A DNA stretch of 64,000 bases from Hymenopus coronatus (taxonomy: Eukaryota > Arthropoda > Insecta > Mantodea > Hymenopodidae). Of this stretch, positions 55,586-64,000 are shown piece by piece. Location of the stretch: the NCBI GenBank assembly GCA_030762935.1, contig CM060900.1, forward strand, positions 108,776,620 to 108,840,619, read 5' to 3'. Below the pieces are notes generated by a model, which made no database searches, was not told where the DNA came from, and was given only the letters and a program-made list of their open reading frames with translations. Each line of letters opens with the position of its first letter. Positions within the stretch are counted from its first letter, which is position 1. The translations under genes and the position numbers were made by a program.

Positions 55586-55609
55586 AAAACACTGTGGTGA
55601 GGTTATAAA

Positions 55610-55842
55610 CAGCCGGTCCCCGTGGCCGCGTCGCTAAAGTGCCACGCTTCTTGGCGCACGGGATCGTGGGTTCGAGTCCCGACTTGGGCATGGGTGTTCG
55701 TTTACTTGTTAATGTGTATGTTTGTGTATTTAGAATGCAAAAGGTAAATAAAATAGGTCGACAAGGGACATGTAGGGAAAAAATAGGAAAAGTAATACAG
55801 CGAGTCCAGACAAGCCTCCGGTACTGTATTTAAAAACAAAAC
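55610..55842 (+). repeat. SINE-C copy, second in tandem
   Basis: 'agccggtccccgtggccgcg', 'ttcgagtcccgacttgggc', 'gtccagacaagcctccggt' and 'actgtatttaaaaacaaaac'. More diverged than the neighbour 25 bp upstream, so the two inserted independently. Confidence 0.8.
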
Positions 55843-56140
55843 CGCGATGAAGATCTGACGTTTCGGAATAAAATAATTTAGATTAATCCCGCCAGTGATC
55901 TACAGAGCCCGGATTCTGATGAGACACCGCTTATAGGTGAAATTAATAAATTGTTTATTTATGAGCATATGTTTTTAAAATTTACACTGCAAGTAACACA
56001 AAAAAATCATAAACGTGAATACACATTTACATTGCAATATGTAGACTGGTTTTCAGGTTAAGTTTTAATTTATTATTTTAATGATAAACAAAACTGGCCC
56101 ACATGAGAAAAAAAAATAAAACTTTACTAATATAAATATT
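55843..56140. other. Unannotated AT-rich spacer
   Basis: No feature recognised. Confidence 0.4.
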
Positions 56141-56144
56141 CTTA

Positions 56145-56752
56145 ATAAATACTATTCTTAAAAAAAGATCATTTTTTTATCTCCGCCATTATAATCCAGA
56201 TAAACATTAACATAAATGTTCTTACTATCTGCTTTCTTGTAAGTAGAAGGGAAATAAGAGAATACATTAGACTAAAACAATAGTTAAATCATTTGAAAGC
56301 TAGTGGTTATGCTATATAATTGAAATTCGGTTGTCTTTGCATGGCGAGGAGTAAAACAAGAGATATGGCAACTTCCCGTTTGACAAAAGAATTAAGTGTT
56401 GCAAAATTCAAACCAATAACAACAAATATCTGGGTAATGGTTAACTCTACGAAAAAATGCATATTACAGAAATTGTGTGTTTTAATGAAATAACATTTTT
56501 GTGTAGTAAGTTTTAATCTGTCTGTTACGGTTTACCAGTTGTGCTAAAGCTATCCAGAATAACGAGGACTTCATAGGCTACTCCCAAAAAATTCAGGGTA
56601 TATATTTTATTTGCATTTCGAAAAATCTTTCACTTAAGGGTTGCTTGGAGTGGGGGATTTTCTTGAAAATCTTCGTGTTGTATCCTTGGAAAATTTTGAT
56701 ATCAAGTTTGGTATTCAACCGACATTTTGTTTTTGGGTTATGCTGTCCACTG

Positions 56753-56795
<43 letters not shown>

Positions 56796-56937
56796 TAAAC
56801 ATTTTTATAAACATTCATTCGGGAATCCTCAAAATATGTATTTCCGGTGAAATCTCGGATCTAATTTATGGTTGGAATACAGTACCTTCTCTGCGTACTA
56901 TGTACGTATATAGACTTGGTAGAGAAAGTAGAAAATT
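56145..56937 (-). mobile_element. R1 element, nearly complete
   Basis: From 'attcttaaaaaaagatca' near the right end through 'cttgtaagtagaagggaaat', 'agtaagttttaatctgtctg' and 'gattttcttgaaaatcttcg' to the left hairpin 'ctgcgtactatgtacgtata' and 'cttggtagagaaagt'. The microsatellite is a pure CA tract (56754-56790). Confidence 0.85.
56754..56790. repeat. (CA)18 microsatellite inside R1
   Basis: At the same internal position as the GT tract at 23707-23744 when the copies are aligned. Confidence 0.95.
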
Positions 56938-57496
56938 TTAACTGAATATATTTGAATCAGCTTTGCTGTTATATTGGTGTTATATCCTTTTGGTGTTGCA
57001 AAATAGTAATACTGAATGTGAAAGTCAAACTGTCTTCTCGTTTTTGTAGCGTCTTGCTAATAACACTTTAACAATAGGAATTAAGCAGAAGCTGCAACAC
57101 GAAATCTTAAAAGAATTGCTTTTGAGTAAAAAATAAATAAAGAAATAAAGAATAAAAATAATAATTTTCGTAAGAGGAATTATGATATGACGAAATGTAT
57201 ACATTCAATTGAACTTACTGGATACTGGAGTCATGAAGGCAAGAAAGAGAGAACTAGTTGTCAACGATCCTGTTGGATAATGCCAAATGTTAAATAACAG
57301 TTAACATTTAGTTTGTGTGAGCTGTCGGTAGTCAATTTAACAACCGCAGCCTTCAAACAAGGACGAGTGTGCTTGTGCTAAAATATAATGGATGTTGGAG
57401 GTCGACTTAAGTAGGAGTGCTTAATCACAGCGTCACGCGAGGTGGTCCTGGACATTGGGAAAAGACACGCATACACGTATTGCGAGTGAAGTCCAG
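56938..57496. other. Unannotated spacer
   Basis: No feature recognised. Confidence 0.4.
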
Positions 57497-57742
57497 CATT
57501 TCTACTGTCTCTACCAATGTACATAGTAGGTACAGAAAATCTTGTATTCTACCTAACAATTGATACCGAGATACAGGTCTTGAAGTCCCTGAATCCAGAA
57601 AACCATTTTTAGAAAAAGGTACATTTGTGTGCGTGCACTGCATAATAAAAACTTGGTAAGTAAGTTTAGCACCTTCCTAGGATGCGACAAGGCTTTAAGG
57701 ACCCCCCCCCAACTACCTTTTAAATGGAACATTTTTTTCGTG
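57497..57742 (+). mobile_element. R1 element, left part, interrupted
   Basis: Left end 'actgtctctaccaatgtaca' with gtaggtacagaaaatc, 'gaccgagataca' block and 'tagaaaaaggtacatttgtg'. The SINE-A at 57743 splits it; R1 resumes at 58022-58085 ('aatggaaatgttttcgaaaa'). Confidence 0.75.
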
Positions 57743-58020
57743 CTACATGGCTTAGGGGTAACATGATAGCCTCTAGTTCCCAAGGTCATGAGTTCAAACC
57801 TGGCGGAAGGCGGTGGATTTTTTTCGGGCGTAATACTTCTTAGTATGGCTTCCTTCGGAAGGGAAGTAAGGCCATTGGTCCGGTGTCGTAGATTTACGAC
57901 ACGTAAAAGAACCTCAAGTCTGAAAAAAGGCCTCTTCGAAAATTAAGCGGTCTTTCACGCCCAATAGAATGGGATGCTAAAAGCAGTAGCTGTTAAGGAC
58001 CATCCATAAATAAAAAGCTC
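57743..58020 (+). repeat. SINE-A copy inserted in R1
   Basis: Head 'tgctacatggcttaggggta', B box 'gagttcaaacctggcgg', 'tagtatggcttccttcggaa', 'gccattggtccggtgtcg', 'ttaagcggtctttcacgccc' and tail 'ccatccataaataaaaag'. Flanking R1 sequence 'aaatggaacattttttt' and 'aatggaaatgtttt' looks like a diverged target duplication. Confidence 0.8.
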
Positions 58021-58021
58021 A

Positions 58022-58085
58022 ATTTTAATGGAAATGTTTTCGAAAATTTTGTTTAATTCTCTCAAAATTAGCTCTGTAAATATTG
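58022..58085 (+). mobile_element. R1 element, continuation
   Basis: Short resumption of R1 (gaaaattttgtttaattctc, 'aaaattagctctgtaa') after the SINE. Confidence 0.6.
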
Positions 58086-58302
58086 AGGAACAGTCACATT
58101 GCGCTTTCAGCTATATTATATGCGGTGACTAGCAATATTTTAACGATGTATCGTTACAATGTTGTTTGCAATCAAATTGTGTATTCAGTGCTACCAAAAG
58201 CCCATAACAGAAGCCTTCGTTGACATCATTTCGTAAACAAAGAAGGAAAAAAAAATTGAGATTATCTTTTAAAGAAATTTATAGGAAAACAAAAACTGAG
58301 AG

Positions 58303-59167
58303 GAAAAAATCTGATGCGTTATATTCACATGACCTTCTCTGCAGTAACTTGAATGAAGCCGTAGTCAACGTTTCTAAAAGTTGGCCGCTGTAATTCAGTT
58401 GGAGTTCAGTTCTTCTTGTCTTAAAATTTAACCAGAACAATTTTCCATTTTGAGTCGGTTTTAATTATTTGTAAGTTGATATCGTCGAATTTTGGTCACT
58501 TTGCATAACCAGAAAGGGCAAACATTGAACAAATAAATAAAGACATCCTGTTTAAGAAAAGTTTAAGCGTTGGAAATTTCAGACAAATAATAACTATATT
58601 GAAGGTGTTAAGTGCCACTAAACTAAATAATCAACTAATATACACATAAAATGTAATAAAATAAATGTATTATAATAAAATAAATATGCAATAAACATAT
58701 AAATATTTGACCGCTTTAATAAGGTTGCATTTTTGTGTAATCAGTTTCTGTCTGTCTCTCATGTTTTGTAAAACTTATCGAGAATGCGGTCTTCAGAATC
58801 TACACACACACATACATTATTTGCCATGAAAATACCTTAAAAACATTTTTTCAATTAAGATCTTAAGCGCTATCTTTTTAGAAAATTAATATTTTGGACC
58901 TATTTTCCATGTAAAAGGTCGTTTGGGATGGGGCATTTTATTCAGAACCTTGGGGTCACGCTTTTAGATATGGATAACTTGATACCGAGTTTTGTGTTTA
59001 GTCAACTTTTTATTTTTGATTTATGCTGCTCATAGTCACAATCTTCTAAAAATGCTCTTTTTTGGAGCCAGAGATATCAAAACATACTATATTTTGAAAT
59101 CTCGAAATCGAAATTTTGGGTTAAATACAATTTACCCCCTACTTAGTATAGGCAGCAGAGAAAGTAA
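58303..59167 (-). mobile_element. R1 element, complete but diverged in the right third
   Basis: Right terminus 'aatctgatgcgttatattca' with gaccttctctgc; left end 'taggcagcagagaaagt'. The segment at about 58340-58700 is heavily diverged or replaced. The microsatellite is missing; its place holds 'catagtcacaatcttctaa'. Confidence 0.75.
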
Positions 59168-59794
59168 AACTTAAGACACTTCCATGTGGGAGATTTATAT
59201 AAGGAAAGGCTATTAATTTTTTGCAAGTATTTCACTCATAATCCCATTAATTTGAGAACGTTATATGTATAATATATCAAATAAAACATCTTCCTACGTT
59301 AATAAAACCTGTTATAATAATGTTTATCGACTTTTTCGTTATGCATGTCATTCAGTGTAAACCTTTTATGCAACAGCAAAACTGAAATAAATGGAATGGT
59401 TTTGACACGCAAGTTTTCTAACATAAATAGGAACATGATTTTATGCAAATGCATTGTTTATCCATATGTTGTTTGAAGGTATTGTCACATTGTATGTAAG
59501 TACTGCATTTCAAACTATTTAAACAGTTTTTATGTCATTTATATAATATTTTGCCGGTGTAGTTAATAAGCATAATAATTCAACAGTTTACAAATTATGC
59601 TATGTATTTGTCTGTTTTACAGGTATATTTTATAAGTATACTTTTATTTCTTTGGTTTAACTTTCGTATTGGATGTATTATGTGGGCACGTTTTCTTGGC
59701 CGCTCGGCTTCCTGGTCTTCATTCATTCGGTAGGTTTCGCGCAATTACGGAAGAAAAGCAAGGCGACTACAATGAGTCATGAAGTACGTTATAC
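59168..59794. other. Unannotated AT-rich spacer
   Basis: No feature recognised. Confidence 0.4.
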
Positions 59795-60050
59795 ACACTA
59801 ATATCTAGTAGCTTGTGTTAAGGTTTCATTCTGTCTGTAGATCCCGGAGTCCATACATATGCATGTGCGCTGTGTTTCGTTTAATAGTTCAGCTAGTTCA
59901 GTAATTCGCCATAATGGCTGAGGGCCTCTAAGAAAGAAGTATTCATTGGTTGACAACACTGCGGAAAGACAGGCAACCCTGTCCTTGACTCCCCGTAAAA
60001 TTAGCGGCCAAGAAAAGGTACGCGCATAATACAGTACGACACTTCCGAAC
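59795..60050 (-). repeat. R4-like older repeat
   Basis: Weak nucleotide match over about 30 bp to the minus strand near 25960-25990, encoding LYYARTFSW against LHYARTLSW. The rest is unalignable by eye. Confidence 0.25.
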
Positions 60051-61001
60051 ATGTGTCATTTAATAAAAATGTAGATTGGAACAGAAGCACTGTGACTCCT
60101 GGGAGGAATGACTGAGTACATATACCCGAGGGACGACCAGTTCGGAATTCAGTTCTAGTGTATATATAATATTACATTTAGTTTAAACCTTATCGCAGTA
60201 TGTGCCTCTTAACATTTATACAGTTTTAATTTATTAATACAGATAAAGGTAAGTATTTCAAAATCTTTAATCCGAAAATATTCTTGCACATTCACAGCCT
60301 TGTTTTCATGTAATCGTGATAAAAGTAAACGTAAGTGACAAAGCTAGTCTGCAGGTGTATATACTAAGTCTTCAGTATTAAAGACAAATTTTGACTAGTT
60401 AAACAATCCGCATTTCTGAATAGTTCTTTTCTTGGAAACATGGAAAGAAATTTAAGGCAAAATGTGTATTTCTTAATAACTTTTACACGTACATATTTAT
60501 GTAGGTTTTAATACATAAGTTCATACGCACTATAGGGATACTTATAGCATAAAATTCATATCTTTAGTTATAACATATCTGTCGGTCAAAATTTCGGGTT
60601 TACCTTCTTTCCTTAGCAGAAGTAGAGTTCCTTCACATTTCCGGGTGGCCAAGTGTTTCATATTTTCAACGGAAAGGCTTCTCTGAAGTTGAAAGAAGCA
60701 AAGCTTTAAGGCATGTTCATGGCGTACTGTTTAATGTCATCTGTTTTTGACAGTTGCTATGGAAAATAATATAAATCTGGACAAGAATAGTTACGAAGAC
60801 GTGACCTGTATGATCATGACCTTTGAATGTGAATTCTTTCAGCGAAGAAAGTATTACAGAAGCATAAACTGTAAGGGTTTGGAATACATTGCTTTATTCA
60901 TTATGAATTTGTGTCTACTCACAGCTGGTGTGCTTACTTGTATACAGGGCATCAAACAACATGCTTAAATCTACTGTAGCCGTGGCCTGGAAACATATGA
61001 A
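60051..61001. other. Unannotated spacer
   Basis: A 69-codon ATG frame inside 60747-60968 has one hydrophobic stretch near its C-terminus but no recognised domain or splice context. Confidence 0.35.
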
Positions 61002-61855
61002 ATCTTATTTATGTGCTCCATTCATATGACTTTCTCTACAAACTATTCTAACAAAAGACTGTTGTTCTATCTACTTCGAAATAAACATTAGCAGAAATGG
61101 TACTTAGAATCTTGTAATTAGAAGGGAAATAAAGGACTACATTACATTACATTACATTAAAACGATAATCACATCTTGTAAAGGTTTCACTATGCGATGA
61201 TGTTAAAATTCGCTTCTTTTGCATGCCCAAAGTAAAACAATCGAAAAGTAAAATTAATGACGACCTCTCGTTTGTGAAAAGTATAAGTAATTTAAAATTG
61301 AAGCCAGTAACAAGAAATATCTCGGTAATAGCCCTACAAAAAAGAAAGAAAAAGTATGTGACATAAATTGTGTTTAACGAAATATACATCTTTTTGTAGT
61401 ACAGTTTTGTGTCTCTTTTCCGGTTTACCAGTTATGCTAAAGTCCTTCAGAAGGAAATGAACTTCAGGGGCTTTTCTCCATGAAATTCAGAATATACATT
61501 TTCTTTGCAATATCTTTTAATCAAAATATTTAAATCTATTTTTGAGAAAAACGATAACCTCGAATTTCGGTTCATGTGTAGGGTAGTTTGGAGTCCAGGA
61601 TTTTTTCGAAAATCTTCGTATCGTATTCCTGGAAGATACTGAACTTAAAAACTAAGTTTAGTATTTAACGGACTTTTCGTTTTTGAGCTATTTTGCTCCC
61701 CCCCCCTCACATGGATCTTATTTTACAAGTGCTTTTGTTATTCAAGGAGCCTTAAAACGTTATTTACGATGAAGTCTCAGCATTGAATTTTTGTGTGCAA
61801 TGTAACACTTTCTATACCTACTATGTACATAGGACGTGTGTGTTAGAGAAAGTAA
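61002..61855 (-). mobile_element. R1 element, complete
   Basis: Right terminus 'aatcttatttatgtgctcc' with 'catatgactttctctacaaa'; left end 'acctactatgtacataggac' and 'gtgttagagaaagt'. 854 bp, the same length as the copy at 10074. An (ATTAC)n stretch lies at 61138-61158. No target duplication seen. Confidence 0.88.
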
Positions 61856-62025
61856 TACATCTAATAAATGCTATATGTTGACCCTGGATTAAAGCCAAGG
61901 GCACAATTCATGTACCGTTACACTATGTGATTAAAATAGTCACCTTCAGATGCATTAAAAGTCTACATTCGCTATATAATGAACTGTCGCATTCTTTGAC
62001 CAATATCAGGTCCTTTTTACTTTTT

Positions 62026-62335
62026 CTAGCACGTATTTACAATGCACATTGTAGGTAGAGAGATAATGTACTCCACCCAAAAATTGGATACCGAGATTTC
62101 AAGGAACTACGCGTTTATAAACCCGAATAAAAAAAAATGTTAATAAAAGGTCCGTGTGTGTGTGTGAGTGAGTGTGAGGGACACGAAGATTTTCAGGAAA
62201 ATCCCCTACCCAAAACTACCCTTTACATCGAGCATTTTCCGAAATTTTAGAATCTCTAAAAAATTACTAAAATGCCATATTTTAAATATATTTCGATGGC
62301 AAATAAAACACATATCCTTAATATGTAATTTGTAC
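62026..62335 (+). mobile_element. R1 element, left third
   Basis: Left hairpin 'tttttctagcacgtatttac' with 'gcacattgtaggtagagag', a GT tract after 'aaaggtccg', and 'gaagattttcaggaaaatcc'. A deletion between the GT tract and 'ggacacgaag' removes the TTAAATACCAA palindrome. Confidence 0.8.
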
Positions 62336-62709
62336 GTATTGTGAAACAGCCCCCTGCTTATTTCTGACACTGTTTTGACTGCTCATGTTGACCCCTTCAT
62401 CTAAAGTAATTTTATTAAGTTGAACATTACGCTACATTTTCACTAAATTTGACCCTTGTGTCTCAAGTACGATGAACAAATAAATGTGCGAGAATAATTA
62501 TTCCGGATTAGTTTAATTAGTTACAACACAAAAGCCACCTATTGCATAAGATGTACTTTGCATATGTAGCAGATGCGTGGGTGTCTAAAAGCTGTTAATA
62601 AAGCGTTTTTATGCGTATCAGAATAAAGGTGGCGTGAAAATATAAGCTGCGATTCGAAAAAGCACCGGCTACTTTTGTGAAGCTGCTACGTATTGTTTTT
62701 GTGCTTCCC
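62336..62709. other. Unannotated spacer
   Basis: No feature recognised. Confidence 0.4.
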
Positions 62710-63404
62710 GTTAATCGAGAAAAACACACAGTTCATTGTAGGTATAAGACGGGTGTAGGAAATCGAATTGACGGTCAACTGCTTTAAAGCGGCTAGCTAT
62801 GGCTTTAAAATGTATACCCTTTCCATGACATCCTCAGAAACCAGTGAACAGCAATGAAACGTAAACAAGCTTACAAAGTACCTGTTGAGTAATTGCAACC
62901 AATATTAACGATATCTCGGAAATGACCAATGCTACAAAATGGTTAATTGAAATAACTTGTTTGTTTTAAAGAAATGTGCATTTTTTGTGATGTACGTTTT
63001 AATCTTAACTCTTAAGCGTTTTCTGGTTATACAGAATTTCCTTCTGAATGAACTTGATTGCAGACGTTATTCACTGAAAATTCAAAATATGCATCATTAT
63101 AGTCATAAGTACCTTAAATACCTGGCATTATAACCAAAATTGTTGGGCCCATTTTTGAAAAAAAAAAAAATGAAAAGCTTTGGAATGTCTTCCAAGTAAA
63201 GGGCAGTTTGGTGTTGAGGATTTTCTGAAAGAACTTCGTGCCGTATCTTTGGAAGATAAGGTACTAAAGCCAAATACCAAGTTTGATGTTTATCCGGCTT
63301 TTTGTTTTGAGCTATTATGTTTGCATACTCAGACACGCTCTCAAATTTTTGGCTGGAATGCAATACTTTCTCTACCCTAGGTAAGTAGCAGAGAAAGTAA
63401 ACAT
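62710..63404 (-). mobile_element. R1 element, 36-kb-type subfamily
   Basis: Begins within the subfamily-specific segment ('ccctttccatgacatcctca') and continues through 'atctcggaaatgaccaatgc', 'gaaaattcaaaatatgca' and 'gaggattttctgaaagaact' to the left end 'tctctaccctaggtaagtag' with cagagaaagt. The right terminus is missing. The microsatellite is reduced to 'cagacacgctc'. Confidence 0.75.
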
Positions 63405-64000
63405 GAAAATACCAAAAGTATATAGTGTCCAGATTGTAAAATATACAATTCGTGCAATAGAGAACAATTTATTTTTTAGAATATAAACTACCAATAACTA
63501 TAGTCGCTGTATAATGACGGAAGGATATAGCAGCTTAGCGTATAATCAAATTTCGAGGGGATACAGCCGTTTCTATAGGCTGAATAAGCATTATACATCC
63601 TCTTCCTTTCTCTTTAGCTTCGATTTGTAACAAATAAATGAAAGAAAGAGAGAAAAAGAAACTTAATTACAGTTCGAATGCTGAGACAATTTGTTTTGAT
63701 TAAATTTTCCTGCTTTGCTGGAACTGCTAACTAATGTTCACCTCGAATAGATTTATTTACAAATGTGTGTTCTAACCTAGCCCTAACATGCTTGTGCCAT
63801 CGATGCACCCAATAAGCGCAAGCTGAACTTCAAGTTGCGATCGTTGGAAAGTCATTGACATACGATATTGTATATCACTTAAGGTCACTTTCGTGTTAGC
63901 CCTTTCCCTGGTAACGGCATGTCGGAGCGCTGTCTTCTTCCGTGGTCGTCTCTTAGCTCTGTCAATTTCTTTTTAACTTCGTAAACACATTTACTGTGTT
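63405..64000. other. Unannotated spacer to window end
   Basis: No feature recognised. A short purine-rich patch lies at 63640-63660. Confidence 0.4.

Noticed and set aside
56641..56941. Overlapping plus frames of 69 and 98 residues with a Thr-His run
   Set aside because: Same cause: CA tract within R1, no conservation between copies.
1..64000. CRISPR arrays, operons, phage or bacterial mobile elements
   Set aside because: Repeat spacing, composition, SINEs and splice-type signals indicate a nuclear animal genome. No regularly spaced repeats with unique spacers occur.

Overview
The window reads as non-coding, repeat-dense DNA from a large animal genome, most probably an insect. It is AT-rich and has no operon structure or compact genes. 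It carries decayed mariner, Tc1-like and hAT transposase relics, several tRNA-derived SINE families with target-site duplications and A-rich tails, MITE-like inverted-repeat elements, and many dinucleotide and trinucleotide microsatellites. A SINE whose tail carries a 'gaactcctgcgggac' motif is of a kind I associate with polyneopteran and other insects. That placement is inference only, because no host protein is long enough to identify a species.

The dominant component is a dispersed family called R1 here. Its complete copies are about 850-920 bp, and some 30 complete or partial copies lie in both orientations, covering roughly a third of the window. The left end is ACTTTCTCTAGC followed by an imperfect hairpin. 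A GT-rich tract sits at a fixed internal position, and there are two conserved internal palindromes. The right end is GCTAGAGAAAGT, then a short stem-loop, then CAGATTTTT. I see no open reading frame shared by the copies and no clear target duplication. Sub-terminal inverted repeats, an internal microsatellite and a 3' stem-loop next to a T-run match the published layout of non-autonomous Helentron derivatives (HINE/DINE-1 type). A second family, R2 (about 250 bp, five copies), and a third, R3 (about 500-600 bp, three copies), are also recognisable.

Layout: 1-11 kb holds R1, R2 and SINEs. A decayed ZBED/GTF2IRD2-like hAT transposase lies at 11.2-12.2 kb. A 5'-truncated mariner (13.76-14.44 kb) abuts a tandem duplication of about 4.3 kb (14379-18638 and 18641-22959). 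Each unit contains a Tc1-like non-autonomous element, a SINE, an R3 copy and a transposase N-terminal relic. 23-32 kb is R1/SINE mosaic, including a 203-bp indel-free inverted repeat pair (26368-26570 and 28210-28412). At 34.25-34.87 kb is the only convincing host-gene signal: a GC- and CpG-rich block with CCAAT boxes, short upstream ORFs and an ATG just before a consensus splice donor, compatible with a promoter plus first exon of a plus-strand gene whose first intron would fill much of the rest. 36-64 kb returns to R1, R2 and SINE fragments with three further MITE-like elements (43.6, 52.0 and 53.6 kb).

The coding relics do not work together as a pathway. They are fossils of unrelated transposons. 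No rRNA gene, functional tRNA gene, CRISPR array or intact transposase was found. All homology statements rest on sequence reading alone; none was checked by a database search.
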